Shown here: positions 17,574 to 26,407 of the stretch, one piece after another
How positions within the stretch are numbered: the first letter of the stretch is position 1
Layout: each line of letters starts with the position of its first letter
From: Hydrogenophaga sp.
GTDB lineage: Bacteria; Pseudomonadota; Gammaproteobacteria; Burkholderiales; Burkholderiaceae_C
NCBI GenBank assembly: GCA_020723845.1
Contig: DYIC01000011.1
Coordinates: forward strand, 1 to 45,721
Reading direction: 5' to 3'
Length of the DNA stretch: 45,721 bases
Notes under the pieces: generated by a model
Databases searched by the model: none
The model's input: only the letters and a program-made list of their open reading frames with translations
Told to the model about the DNA's origin: nothing
Position numbers and translations under genes: made by a program

Positions 17574-17594
17574 AAGACGAGAGAGGGTCGAATC

Positions 17595-18944
17595 GTGAGT
17601 AGAGATCGCTCCCGCATCGAGGCGCCTGCCGCGACGCTCGACGGCGTGGACGAGTCGACCTGGCTGGATGTGATCCAGAAAATGGACGAGGTCTACACCC
17701 GTCTGATCGCCGACGAGGTCGAGCTGGAGAAAAAGAACGCCGAACTGGAACAGTCGCAGCAGTTCATCCTGAGCGTGCTCGGTGCCATGTCGGACGTGTT
17801 GATCGTCTGCGACGGGCAGGGGCGTATCGAGCAGGTCAATGCCGGGCTGTGCCAACTGGTGGGTAGGTCCGAAGAGAGTCTGTGCGGTGTGCGGTTCGTG
17901 GAGCTGCTGGCTGACGACGGCAGCGCCGCCATGGCTCGCGCTGCCATGGCCCAGGTCGATGGCGTGAATGCCCGACAAGGGATCGAGCTGCAGTTGTTGG
18001 ATCGGACAGGGCAAGCGGTTCCCGTAGATGCGAGTTGTGCGCCGCGTCTTGGGGGCAACGGAAAACGACTGGGCACGGTCTGGGTGGGCCGGCCAATGGC
18101 CGAGCTCAAGCGTGCCTACCATGAGCTGCGCTCTGCACACGAAGCTCTCAAGCGCACCCAGCAACAGCTGCTGCACTCCGAGAAAATGGCGTCATTGGGG
18201 CAACTCGTGGCCGGGGTGGCGCACGAGCTCAACAATCCCATCAGCTTCGTGCTTGGCAATGTGCACGCGCTGCGCAAGTACTGCGAGCGGCTGCAGGTGT
18301 ATCTACAAGCCCTGCAAGACCGGGTGCAGGACGACGAGATCGATGTCCTGCGCCGGCGGCTGCGTGTGGAGCATCTGTTGTCGGATTTGCCTTCGTTGAT
18401 CGAGGGTACGCTGGAGGGTGCGCAGCGTACCGCCGATATCGTGCAAGGTCTCAAGCGCTTCTCGGCCATGGATTCCGAGGAGCGCCGGCCCGTCGATCTG
18501 GTGCCGGTCATCGAGCGCGCCATTCATTGGGTGCAAAAAGGGCGGCCTTCACCCGTGCAAGTCCACTGGGCTCCTCAGTGTGGTTGCACGGTGTTGGGTA
18601 GCGCGGGGCAGCTGCAGCAGGTGATGATGAACCTGCTGCAAAACGCGTTCGACGCGGTGGCGGGTGTGCCTCAGCCGACCGTGTGGGTCGAGCTGCGAAG
18701 CATCGACGATGGGCCGCCACGGGTGCAGGTGACCGTCCGCGACAACGGTCCAGGCATCGCCGCGGAGCATCTACTGCGCATCTTCGACCCATTCTTCACC
18801 ACCAAACCGATCGGCAAGGGCACTGGCCTGGGGTTGTCGATCAGCTACGGCATCGTCGAGCAGCACGGCGGGCGACTGAGCGCGGCGAATGCCGAGGGAG
18901 GCGGCGCTCTCTTCGTGCTCGAGTTGCCGTGCGCTCGCACCTGA
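17595..18944 (+). CDS. hoxJ: H2-signalling sensor histidine kinase HoxJ (HupT)
   Basis: A soluble kinase of 449 residues that receives the H2 signal from HoxBC and phosphorylates HoxA. It has an N-terminal coiled coil (about 35-58), a PAS domain (about 58-170) that binds the regulatory hydrogenase in homologues, and an H-box with His210 ([10 protein letters not shown]). The ATPase domain carries an N box ([12 protein letters not shown]), [14 protein letters not shown] and the Gly-rich [11 protein letters not shown]. No membrane segment is seen. All catalytic motifs look intact. It starts at GTG 17595, 21 nt after hoxC, and closes the hydrogenase cluster. Confidence 0.94.
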   Translation: MSRDRSRIEAPAATLDGVDESTWLDVIQKMDEVYTRLIADEVELEKKNAELEQSQQFILSVLGAMSDVLIVCDGQGRIEQVNAGLCQLVGRSEESLCGVRFVELLADDGSAAMARAAMAQVDGVNARQGIELQLLDRTGQAVPVDASCAPRLGGNGKRLGTVWVGRPMAELKRAYHELRSAHEALKRTQQQLLHSEKMASLGQLVAGVAHELNNPISFVLGNVHALRKYCERLQVYLQALQDRVQDDEIDVLRRRLRVEHLLSDLPSLIEGTLEGAQRTADIVQGLKRFSAMDSEERRPVDLVPVIERAIHWVQKGRPSPVQVHWAPQCGCTVLGSAGQLQQVMMNLLQNAFDAVAGVPQPTVWVELRSIDDGPPRVQVTVRDNGPGIAAEHLLRIFDPFFTTKPIGKGTGLGLSISYGIVEQHGGRLSAANAEGGGALFVLELPCART

Positions 18945-18961
18945 AGGGATAGGGGTTGCGT

Positions 18962-18993
18962 CGGCGGGGTTTTTGGTCCTGCTACCCCCGCTG
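18962..18993 (+). terminator. Weak hairpin after hoxJ
   Basis: Inverted repeat CGGCGGGG (18962-18969) with CCCCGCTG (18986-18993), 8 pairs including one G-T, loop of 16 nt. There is no T-run after the stem, so it is at best a weak or Rho-assisted end to the hydrogenase transcript. It is the only stem-loop seen between hoxJ and the permease gene. Confidence 0.3.
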
Positions 18994-19055
18994 CCGCAGT
19001 TGCAGGCAGAATCGTGCCCCGTTTTCAGCCACATTGACGAGGAGTGAGAGCCATC

Positions 19056-20342
19056 ATGTTCCAATGGACCCCCAAATCCGACGCGGCGCTGGCCGCCGGC
19101 GGCGTCATCGGCCCCGACGAGCGGCTGCCTTGGCCGCAGACGGCGATGCTGGGCGTGCAGCACCTGATTGCGATGTTCGGCGCCACGGTGCTCGCGCCCA
19201 TTCTGATGGGGTTCGACCCCAACGTCGCCGTGCTCATGAGTGGCATTGGCACGCTGCTGTTCTTCCTGTTCACCGGCGGCAAGGTGCCCAGCTACCTTGG
19301 GTCGAGCTTTGCCTTCATCGGCGTGGTGATCGCGGCCACCGGTTACGCCGGGCCGGGGCCCAATGCCAACATCGGCGTGGCGCTGGGCGGCATCATTGCC
19401 TGCGGGCTGCTGTACTTCATCATCGGTGCCATCGTGCAGGCGGTGGGCACGGGCTGGATCGAGCGCTTGATGCCCCCCGTCGTCACGGGCGCGGTGGTGG
19501 CCGTGATCGGGCTCAACCTCGCGCACATTCCGGTCAAGAACATGGCTCCCACGCCGTTCGATGCCTGGATGCAGGCTGTCACTTTCGTTTGCGTCGGGCT
19601 GGTCGCGGTGTTCACGCGCGGCATGGTGCAGCGCTTGCTCATCCTCATGGGCCTGATCGTGGCCAGTGTGGTGTACGCGGTGTTGGCCAACGGCTTGGGG
19701 TTGGGCAAGCCGCTCGATCTGTCGGGGGTGGCCAACGCGCCGTGGTTTGGGCTGCCCCAGTTCAGCACGCCGGTGTTCAGCGCCCACGCCATGCTGCTGA
19801 TCGCGCCGGTGGCGGTCATCTTGGTGGCCGAAAACCTGGGCCACATCAAGGCGGTGACGGCGATGACCGGCAAGAATCTGGACGTCTACATGGGCCGTGC
19901 CTTCATGGGCGACGGCGTGGCCACCATGGTCGCTGGCAGTGTCGGTGGCACGGGCGTGACGACCTACGCCGAAAACATCGGCGTCATGGCGGCGACCAAG
20001 ATCTATTCGACCGCGATCTTCGTGGTCGCGGGCCTGATGGCCATTCTGTTGGGCTTCAGCCCCAAGTTCGGCGCGCTCATCCAGGCCATCCCGCTGGCGG
20101 TCATGGGCGGGGTGTCGATCGTGGTGTTCGGCCTGATCGCAGTCGCGGGCGCCAAGATCTGGGTGGACAACCGGGTGGACTTCTCCGACAACAAGAACCT
20201 GTTGGTCGCGGCCATCACGCTGGTGCTGGGCACGGGTGACTTCACGCTGAAGTTTGGCGACTTTGCCTTGGGCGGCATCGGCACCGCGACGTTTGGTGCC
20301 ATCGGGCTGTACGCGCTGCTCAACCGCCGGCGTTCGGCGTGA
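19056..20342 (+). CDS. NCS2-family nucleobase permease (UraA/RutG-like)
   Basis: An inner-membrane nucleobase:proton symporter of 428 residues in the NCS2 (NAT) family, about 12-14 membrane segments. Family features are GVQHLIAMFGATVLAP near the N-terminus, the VVAVIGLNLA region, and the substrate-site segments VAENLGHIKA and GVTTYAENIGVMAATK. The TTYAENIG motif fits the uracil/pyrimidine branch (UraA/RutG) better than the xanthine branch. The ATG at 19056 is preferred to GTG 19044, which overlaps the ribosome site GAGGAG (19039-19044). No pyrimidine-degradation genes are adjacent, so the exact substrate is open. Confidence 0.9.
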   Translation: MFQWTPKSDAALAAGGVIGPDERLPWPQTAMLGVQHLIAMFGATVLAPILMGFDPNVAVLMSGIGTLLFFLFTGGKVPSYLGSSFAFIGVVIAATGYAGPGPNANIGVALGGIIACGLLYFIIGAIVQAVGTGWIERLMPPVVTGAVVAVIGLNLAHIPVKNMAPTPFDAWMQAVTFVCVGLVAVFTRGMVQRLLILMGLIVASVVYAVLANGLGLGKPLDLSGVANAPWFGLPQFSTPVFSAHAMLLIAPVAVILVAENLGHIKAVTAMTGKNLDVYMGRAFMGDGVATMVAGSVGGTGVTTYAENIGVMAATKIYSTAIFVVAGLMAILLGFSPKFGALIQAIPLAVMGGVSIVVFGLIAVAGAKIWVDNRVDFSDNKNLLVAAITLVLGTGDFTLKFGDFALGGIGTATFGAIGLYALLNRRRSA

Positions 20343-20444
20343 CGCCACGTGGCGCGCCGGGCCTGGGCGTGGCGTGCCTGCGGGGTGTGCCGCCGTTCGT
20401 CGGGAGCGCGCGCGTTGGCGAGGCGGCGGGACTACACTGCCGCC

Positions 20445-20741
20445 ATGGACGTGATCTCGACCACGCTGTCGGGCCTGCGCGCCGCCCAGGTGCGGCTGGA
20501 CAGTGCAGCCCACAACATCGCCAATGCCCAGACCGAGGGCTTTCGGCGCCAGCAGGTGCGCGCCAGCGCTGATCTCGCAGGCGGCGTGCGCACGCAAATC
20601 GACCGGCTGCCCACGCCCGGCGCAGATCTGGCCGCCGACCTGGTGGCGCAAAAGCAGGCCGCCAACGCGTTTGCCGCCAACTTGCAGGTCTTCAAGGCCG
20701 CCGATCAGGCCTTGGGTCGGCTGCTCGATGCCCGCTCGTAG
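20445..20741 (+). CDS. Very small flagellar rod-family protein (FlgB/FlgC/FlgG N-terminal type)
   Basis: A 98-residue protein combining the N-terminal flagellar rod/hook signature (TTLSGLRAAQVRLDS, then HNIANAQTEGFRR) with a short C-terminal helix (NLQVFKAADQALGRLL) like those that close axial proteins. The central domain of FlgG or FlgE is missing. No other flagellar gene is in the window. It may be an accessory axial protein or an orphan remnant; both terminal helices look intact, so a functional minimal protein is more likely than decay. A TACACT hexamer ends 6 nt before the ATG and no Shine-Dalgarno is present. Confidence 0.72.
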   Translation: MDVISTTLSGLRAAQVRLDSAAHNIANAQTEGFRRQQVRASADLAGGVRTQIDRLPTPGADLAADLVAQKQAANAFAANLQVFKAADQALGRLLDARS

Positions 20742-20772
20742 CAGGCACGCTCAATAGTCGGCGCCGCAATAA

Positions 20773-20795
20773 AAACACCGGGCTCGCCGGTGTTT
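20773..20795 (-). terminator. Terminator-like hairpin in convergent intergenic region
   Basis: A perfect 9-bp stem AAACACCGG / CCGGTGTTT with a 5-nt loop (GCTCG). On the minus strand it is followed by TTATTG after the stem's own T-run, a usable rho-independent tail. On the plus strand the T-run is shorter, but the hairpin could work both ways between the rod-like gene (+, ends 20741) and the GMC gene (-, ends 21021). The rest of 20742-21020 contains nothing else I can support. Confidence 0.6.
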
Positions 20796-21020
20796 GTAAT
20801 TGCGGCCCTTTGACGGCGCGTGCTCGTGATGCCAATGGTGTCTCCACCCTGACGTGGATGGTCTGCTTGCCGTCCTCTGGCACGGTGGGGCTGTCTCCTC
20901 GGCCCTCTTGGAGCCGCCGTTGCCGCGAGCGCGGCGCGCGACGACCGAATATGCCCATTCTAGAGGCGCACTGGGCCGCACGGGCATGGGACTAACCCGA
21001 ACCCCACCGGTCCGCGGCGC

Positions 21021-22691
21021 TCATTGGCCGGCCAGGATCCAGCGCGCGGCCTTCTCCGCGATCATGAGGGTTGGGCTGTTGGTGTTGCCGCTGGTGATGG
21101 TGGGCATGATGCCCGCATCCACCACGCGTAAGCCAGCGATGCGTCCCCCACGCCCGTCGCGCACGCGCAGGTGCGGGTCCGTCACGGCCATGGGGTCGCC
21201 GTCGCGGCCCATGGCCGTGGTGCCCACGGGGTGGAAGATGGTGGTGGCGATGTCGCCCGCCAGTTTGGCCAGGTCCTCGTCGCGCTGGTACTGCACGCCA
21301 GGTTTGTATTCCTGGGGCTGGTACGGTGCCAGCGCCGGTTGCGCGACGATGCGCCGCGTCAGGCGCAGGCTCTCGACCGCCACCTGTCGGTCTTCGTCGG
21401 TGGACAGGTAGTGCGGCGCGATGGCCGGGGCCTCTTGAAAGTGCGGGCTGCGGATGCGTACCGTGCCGCGGCTGGTGGGATTGAGGTTGCACACGCTGGC
21501 CGTGAACGCGGGGAAAGAGTGCAGCGGCTCGCCGAACGCATCGAGGCTCAAGGGTTGCACGTGATACTCGATATTGGGCCAGGGCCGATCCGGCGCGCTG
21601 CGTGTGAAGGCGCCGAGCTGGCTGGGGGCCATGCTCATCGGCCCGCTGCGCGTGAGCAGGTATTGCAGGCCGATGCGCGCCTTTCCCCACAGGCTGTGCG
21701 CCAGGGTGTTGAGCGTGGGCACGCCGTGCACCTTGAATACGGCGCGGATCTGCAAATGGTCTTGCAGGTTGGCGCCCACCCCCGGCAGGTCGGCCAGCAC
21801 GTCGATACCCAGCGGCTGCAGAACGGAGGCGGGCCCGATACCCGACAGCTGCAGGATTTGCGGACTGCCGATGGCGCCGGCGCTGAGCACCACCTCGCGC
21901 GCAGCGTGGGCGGTCACCGTCCCATCGCGGGTCCAGACCTCGACGCCGCGGCAGCGCAGCGCGCCATCCGCGCCTCGCTCGAAGAGCAGCCGTTTGACTT
22001 GCGCCTGCGTCCAAAGGGTGAAGTTGGGGCGGCGCTCACACGCCGGGCGCAAAAACGCCTTGGCCGCGTTCCAGCGCCAGCCGCGCTTTTGGTTGACCTC
22101 GAAGTAGCCCACCCCTTCGTTGTCGCCGCGGTTGAAGTCGTCGGTGGCGGGAATGCCCGCTTGCTGCGCCGCGCGGGCAAAGGCGTCCAGGATGTCCCAG
22201 CGCAGGCGTTGTTTTTCGACCCGCCACTCGCCGGTGCTGCCGGTGCGGCGATGGCCATGCAGCGCGGCGAACGCAGGGTCGGTATCGGCGTCCAGTCGGT
22301 AATGATCCTCGTGCGCCTTGAAGTCGGGCAGGCAGCGCGCCCAGCTCCAGTCGTCGTCGCCCGTCAGGCGTGCCCACTGGTCATAGTCGCGCGCTTGCCC
22401 GCGCATGTAGATCATGCCGTTGATGCTGGAGCAGCCCCCCAGCACCTTGCCGCGCGGGTAGCGCAGCCGCCGACCGTTGAGGCCGGCGTCGGCTTCGGTT
22501 TGGTACAACCAGTCGGTGCGCGGGTTGCCGATGCAGTACAAGTAACCCACCGGGATGTGCACCCATGGGTAGTTGTCGCGCCCGCCGGCTTCGATCAGCA
22601 ACACCCGGTGCTGGGGATCAGCCGACAGGCGGTTGGCCAGCAGGCAACCCGCGGTGCCTGCCCCGACGACGATGAAGTCGAACGTGTTCAC
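21021..22691 (-). CDS. GMC-family FAD-dependent oxidoreductase (choline/alcohol dehydrogenase type)
   Basis: A flavoprotein of 556 residues in the GMC family, which oxidises alcohols or choline to aldehydes. It starts with the FAD-binding [15 protein letters not shown], followed by GMC signature 1 ([21 protein letters not shown]) and signature 2 ([17 protein letters not shown]). The C-terminal active-site region is HPVGTTAMG plus [15 protein letters not shown]. The GTG start at 22691 overlaps the stop of the aldehyde dehydrogenase upstream (GTGA), so the two are co-translated. Pairing with an acyl-CoA-forming aldehyde dehydrogenase suggests catabolism of an alcohol to an acyl-CoA. The substrate cannot be read from the sequence. 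Confidence 0.9.
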   Translation of the reverse strand: MNTFDFIVVGAGTAGCLLANRLSADPQHRVLLIEAGGRDNYPWVHIPVGYLYCIGNPRTDWLYQTEADAGLNGRRLRYPRGKVLGGCSSINGMIYMRGQARDYDQWARLTGDDDWSWARCLPDFKAHEDHYRLDADTDPAFAALHGHRRTGSTGEWRVEKQRLRWDILDAFARAAQQAGIPATDDFNRGDNEGVGYFEVNQKRGWRWNAAKAFLRPACERRPNFTLWTQAQVKRLLFERGADGALRCRGVEVWTRDGTVTAHAAREVVLSAGAIGSPQILQLSGIGPASVLQPLGIDVLADLPGVGANLQDHLQIRAVFKVHGVPTLNTLAHSLWGKARIGLQYLLTRSGPMSMAPSQLGAFTRSAPDRPWPNIEYHVQPLSLDAFGEPLHSFPAFTASVCNLNPTSRGTVRIRSPHFQEAPAIAPHYLSTDEDRQVAVESLRLTRRIVAQPALAPYQPQEYKPGVQYQRDEDLAKLAGDIATTIFHPVGTTAMGRDGDPMAVTDPHLRVRDGRGGRIAGLRVVDAGIMPTITSGNTNSPTLMIAEKAARWILAGQ

Positions 22692-24205
22692 TGCGCGGTC
22701 GGCATGGCGAATTCGGCGCCCTTGGGCGTGCTCTCGGGCCAGCGCTGCATCACGCTCTTTTGCGCGGTATAGAAGCGCACGCCCTCCTCGCCATAGGCGT
22801 GCAGGTCGCCAAAGAGGCTCTTTTTCCAGCCGCCGAAGCCGTGCCACGCCATCGGCACAGGGATCGGCACGTTGATGCCGACCATGCCCACACGCACGCG
22901 CCGGGCAAACTCGCGCGCGATGTGGCCGTCGCGCGTGAAGCACGCCGTGCCATTGCCGTATGGATGGTCGTTGACGAGCTGCAGCGCGGCCGCGAAGTCC
23001 GGCACGCGCACGCACGACAACACTGGCCCGAAGATTTCCTCGCGGTAGATCGACATCGACGGCGTGACATGGTCGAACAGCGTGCCGCCCAACCAGAAGC
23101 CACGCTCGCACCCCGGCCCCGCGCGCCGCGCGTCGAAGTCGCGGCCGTCCACCCGTAACAGTGCTCCCTCGCGCACGCCGGCCTCGATGTAGCCGGTGAT
23201 GCGCTGGCGCGCGCTGTCGGTCACGATCGGGCCCATCTCCGCCTGGGGATTCATGCCGTCGAGGACCTGCAGCGCGCGCGTGCGCTCGACCAGCCGCGGC
23301 ATGATGCGCTCGGCCACGTCGCCCACCAGCACGGCCACGCTGATGGCCATGCAACGCTCGCCGGCCGAACCGAACGCGGCGCCGATCAGCGCGTCGACTG
23401 CCTGGTCCAGATCCACATCGGGCATGACCACCATGTGGTTTTTGGCCCCGCCCAGCGCTTGCACCCGTTTGCCGTGGCGCGCGCCCGTCTCATAGATGTG
23501 CTGCGCGATCGGGGTGGAGCCGACGAAGCTGATGGCGCGCACATCCGGGTGTTCGAGCAGCGCATCGACCGCCACCTTGTCGCCCTGCACCACGTTGAAC
23601 ACCCCATCCGGTAGGCCCGCTTGCTGCAGCAGCTCGGCCAGGCGCAGCGACGGCGAGGGATCGATCGGGCTGGGCTTGAGCACGAAGGTGTTGCCGCACG
23701 CCAGCGCGATCGGAAACATCCACATCGGCACCATCACGGGGAAGTTGAACGGCGTGATGCCCGCCACCACCCCCAGCGGCTGGCGCAGCGTCCAGTTGTC
23801 GATGCCGGTGGAGACCTGCTCGGTGTAATCGCCCTTGAGCAGTTGCGGGATGCCGCAGGCGAATTCGACGATCTCGATGCCGCGCGTGACCTCGCCTTGC
23901 GCGTCGGCGAAGACCTTGCCGTGCTCCGCGGTGATCAGGCGCGCCAGCTCGTCGCGATGCTGGTGCAGCAACTCCAGAAAGCGAAAGAGGATGCGCGCGC
24001 GGCGCAATGGCGGCACCTCGGCCCAGGCAGGGAAGGCGGCGTGGGCGGCGGCCACCGCGGCGTGCACCTCGGCCGCATCGGCCAGGGCGACCCGTCCGGT
24101 GACGGTGCCCGTGGCGGGGTTGAAGACGTCTTGTTGGCGACCGCTGTGGCCAGCGAGCAGGCGACCGCCGACATAGTGGCCGATCGCGGTGGGGGTGGCA
24201 TGCAT
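22688..24205 (-). CDS. mmsA: CoA-acylating methylmalonate-semialdehyde dehydrogenase
   Basis: Aldehyde dehydrogenase of 505 residues in the MmsA class, which oxidises (methyl)malonate semialdehyde to propionyl- or acetyl-CoA with NAD. Seen directly: NAD-site segment [13 protein letters not shown] (about 227-239), [13 protein letters not shown] typical of MmsA (about 251-263), catalytic Cys285 in [11 protein letters not shown], and EEIFGPVLS near the C-terminus. ATG 24205 matches the usual MmsA start; longer in-frame upstream sequence is AT-rich intergenic DNA and not conserved-looking. Valine, myo-inositol or beta-alanine breakdown are the usual contexts, but no other gene of those pathways is adjacent. 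Confidence 0.9.
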   Translation of the reverse strand: MHATPTAIGHYVGGRLLAGHSGRQQDVFNPATGTVTGRVALADAAEVHAAVAAAHAAFPAWAEVPPLRRARILFRFLELLHQHRDELARLITAEHGKVFADAQGEVTRGIEIVEFACGIPQLLKGDYTEQVSTGIDNWTLRQPLGVVAGITPFNFPVMVPMWMFPIALACGNTFVLKPSPIDPSPSLRLAELLQQAGLPDGVFNVVQGDKVAVDALLEHPDVRAISFVGSTPIAQHIYETGARHGKRVQALGGAKNHMVVMPDVDLDQAVDALIGAAFGSAGERCMAISVAVLVGDVAERIMPRLVERTRALQVLDGMNPQAEMGPIVTDSARQRITGYIEAGVREGALLRVDGRDFDARRAGPGCERGFWLGGTLFDHVTPSMSIYREEIFGPVLSCVRVPDFAAALQLVNDHPYGNGTACFTRDGHIAREFARRVRVGMVGINVPIPVPMAWHGFGGWKKSLFGDLHAYGEEGVRFYTAQKSVMQRWPESTPKGAEFAMPTAQ

Positions 24206-24315
24206 ATCGAGGATAAAAAAAACTGATGACAAAGAACCCACTGTAGCGAAAGCCATTGCGCTCGACCAGCGAGTTTTTCTAAAGTAAGGCATAACGCCAT
24301 CTAATATCCAAAACC
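24206..24315. promoter_or_regulatory. Divergent mmsA/lysR promoter region
   Basis: An AT-rich 110-nt gap, clearly richer in A and T than the flanks. It contains TAATAT at 24302-24307 (possible -10 for lysR), TACAGT on the minus strand around 24240 (possible -10 for mmsA), and a short dyad CGCTCGACCAGCGAG near 24259-24273. Clear -35 boxes were not found, as often in activator-dependent promoters. The LysR operator is presumably here but cannot be fixed by eye. Confidence 0.4.
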
Positions 24316-25227
24316 ATGGATCACACTGCATTGCGCGCCTTCGTCACCGTGGCCCGCGAGGGCAGCCTGTCGCGCGCGGCCCAGCGGCTGCACCTGACGC
24401 AGCCGGCCGTGAGCCTGCAACTCAAATCGCTGCAGGAGCGCCTGGGCGTGCGCCTGTTCGAGCGCACCGCGCGCGGCATGCGGCTCACGCCCGACGGCGC
24501 CGCTTTGCTGCCGTTGGCCGATCGCGTGTTGGCGGCGCAGCGCGAGTTCGACGGCGCCGCGCAGCGCCTGCGCCAACAGGTGCGGGGCGAACTGGCCATC
24601 GGCACCATCCTGGATCCGGAGTTCACACGGCTCGGCGCCTTTTTGCGCGAGTTGGTGGAGACGGCTCCGCACGTGCAGACCGCGCTGCGCCAAGGCATGA
24701 GCGGTGAGGTGCTGCAGCGGCTCGACGCCGGCGAGCACGACGTGGGCTACTACCTGGGTGACCCCAACACTGACCGTGGCGTGCCGGATCGCTACCGCGT
24801 GCGGTCGCTGACCCCGTTTACCTACCGCGTGTTGGCCCCGGCAGGCTGGGGGCCGCAGGTGCATGGCAAGGGCTGGCCCGAGCTGGCAGCGCTGCCGTGG
24901 ATCGAAACCCCGCCAGCGTCGGCCCACCACCGGCTGCTCGCGCGCGTGTTGCAACCGCTGGGCGTGCGCGTGCGGCGTGTGGCCCTGGTGGACCAAGAGG
25001 CGTCGATGCTCGACCTCGTACGCTCGGGCGTGGGGCTCAGCCTGGTGCGTGACGCGGTGGCGATTCGCGAGGCGCAGGCGCGCGGGCTGGTCGTGGCCGA
25101 CCGGGTGTCGCTGCCGTGCGAGCTGACCTTCGTGAGCCTAGCCGAGCGCGCGGCCGAGCCGGTCATTGCGGCGGCGTGGTCGGCACTGGGGCGCGTGTGG
25201 GGGGAGCCGCAGATGGAAAAAACTTGA
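24316..25227 (+). CDS. LysR-family transcriptional regulator
   Basis: A LysR regulator of 303 residues, transcribed away from mmsA across a 110-nt AT-rich gap, so it probably controls the mmsA-GMC pair and itself. The winged helix-turn-helix is at residues 16-50 ([27 protein letters not shown]). A type-2 periplasmic-binding-like effector domain follows. No Shine-Dalgarno precedes the ATG; instead a TAATAT hexamer (24302-24307) lies 8 nt upstream, which would place transcription start at or next to the ATG. Confidence 0.92.
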   Translation: MDHTALRAFVTVAREGSLSRAAQRLHLTQPAVSLQLKSLQERLGVRLFERTARGMRLTPDGAALLPLADRVLAAQREFDGAAQRLRQQVRGELAIGTILDPEFTRLGAFLRELVETAPHVQTALRQGMSGEVLQRLDAGEHDVGYYLGDPNTDRGVPDRYRVRSLTPFTYRVLAPAGWGPQVHGKGWPELAALPWIETPPASAHHRLLARVLQPLGVRVRRVALVDQEASMLDLVRSGVGLSLVRDAVAIREAQARGLVVADRVSLPCELTFVSLAERAAEPVIAAAWSALGRVWGEPQMEKT

Positions 25228-25236
25228 CCCCGCGAA

Positions 25237-25566
25237 TCACCAGTTTTTGGGCAGCTTGATTGAGTTTGCGCGGGTTGCCGGCTGATCCGTGACAGCCTTG
25301 AACAGCGGGTCGCGCGGCAAAATCTCTTCCCGAATGCGTGTGAACTCGTCCAGTCGTACCATCAAATCGTGTTTGATGTCCATCAACGCCGCTGCCGTCG
25401 TGAAGTCGAAACCACGCCGCGTGCCGCCGCGGGTATCGAGGAAGAGGTGGTTGACGTAATCCAGCATGGCCTGGGGATCATCGCGCAGCTGCAACAGCCG
25501 CTCGCGAATGTGCGGATAGGCGATCTGCTCGAGTCGGCCCTCGAGAACATCGGGCAGGCGGTCCAT
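25237..25566 (-). CDS. Uncharacterised 109-residue protein
   Basis: I do not recognise this family. The predicted protein is soluble, without signal peptide or membrane segment, and mostly helical, with charged amphipathic stretches such as IRERLLQLRDDPQAMLDYVNHLF and ALMDIKHDLMVRLDEFTRIREEIL. It ends 9 nt from the convergent lysR stop. Codon use looks like that of real genes nearby and the residue composition is balanced, not the Arg/Ala/Pro-rich kind produced by frames antisense to GC-rich genes. No ligand-binding motif is visible and its neighbours give no functional hint. Confidence 0.65.
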   Translation of the reverse strand: MDRLPDVLEGRLEQIAYPHIRERLLQLRDDPQAMLDYVNHLFLDTRGGTRRGFDFTTAAALMDIKHDLMVRLDEFTRIREEILPRDPLFKAVTDQPATRANSIKLPKNW

Positions 25567-25650
25567 GGTGGCTCAGCGGACGAATGGACGATGGATGCAT
25601 GCAATCGTAGCAGCCCGGATCGATTTCGGCCATCAGGGCCGCCCCGGTAT

Positions 25651-26406
25651 TCAGCCGCGCCAGAAAAACACCGCGCTCATGGCCAGTCCCGTGGCGATGA
25701 CGATCCCGCGCACCGCCGCCGCCGGCAAGCGTTGCGCCCAGCGCGCACCCGCGTAGCCGCCCATCGTCGCGGCGGCCATCATCAGCAGCGCCGGTGTCCA
25801 GGCGACGGCCCCGGCCACGGCAAACGTGGCCACTGACAGCAGCGACAGCACCAGCGAGTTCAGGTTTTTGAGCGCGTTGGCGGTGTGGATACGCGACTCG
25901 CCCGTGACGGTGTAGAGTGCCATCAACAAAATACCCAGGCCGCCGTTGAAGTAGCCGCCGTAGATGGCCACGGCCAGCAGACCTCCGTGGCGGGCGGCGG
26001 CGGCGCTCGTGCCCGGGCGGTGTGTAGCCAGCCAGCGCACGGCATACGGTCCGGCCAGGAAGACCGCGGTGGCAAACAAGAGCAGCCAGGGCACCAGCGC
26101 GCGAAAGGCGCTGGCGGGCGTCACCAGCAGCAGCGCTGCGCCCAGCACGCCACCGGCGGCGGCGATGCCGGCTTCGACGAGCAGCCGCCGGCGCGGCAGC
26201 GCCGCCAGCTCGCGACGAAACCCCAGGGTGCTGCCGAGATATCCTGGACTGACCGCCACCGCGCTCGTGGCGTTGGCTACGATGGGCGGAATGCCCGTGA
26301 AGACGAGCGCGGGAAACGTCAGAAAACTGCCGCCACCGGCGATGGCATTGAGCACGCCCGCCGCAAAGGCCGCCACGGCCAGGAGTGGCGCGTCGGCGGG
26401 CGTCAT
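25651..26406 (-). CDS. TauE/SafE-family membrane permease
   Basis: A permease of 251 residues with about eight membrane segments, in the TauE/SafE family, whose studied members export sulfite or sulfonates. The N-terminal half has the signature AGGGSFLTFPALVFTGIPP followed by ANATSAVAVSPGYLGS. The second repeat contains GGYFNGGLGILLMALY. It is the last gene of a five-gene operon and starts 1 nt after the stop of the SLAC1-family gene, so translation is coupled. A sulfur-anion role is inferred from family and partners. Confidence 0.85.
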   Translation of the reverse strand: MTPADAPLLAVAAFAAGVLNAIAGGGSFLTFPALVFTGIPPIVANATSAVAVSPGYLGSTLGFRRELAALPRRRLLVEAGIAAAGGVLGAALLLVTPASAFRALVPWLLLFATAVFLAGPYAVRWLATHRPGTSAAAARHGGLLAVAIYGGYFNGGLGILLMALYTVTGESRIHTANALKNLNSLVLSLLSVATFAVAGAVAWTPALLMMAAATMGGYAGARWAQRLPAAAVRGIVIATGLAMSAVFFWRG

Positions 26407-26407
26407 G

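Noticed and set aside
18771-20651. Minus-strand open frame (626 codons) opposite the nucleobase permease
   Set aside because: Repetitive His/Gln/Arg-rich sequence without domains, antisense to a clear membrane transporter.
20751-20987. Minus-strand 78-codon frame ending in CFYCGADY, a possible zinc-binding mini protein
   Set aside because: The terminator-like hairpin at 20773-20795 lies inside its last codons and there is no ribosome site. I cannot support it, although a homology search of its C-terminus would be worthwhile.
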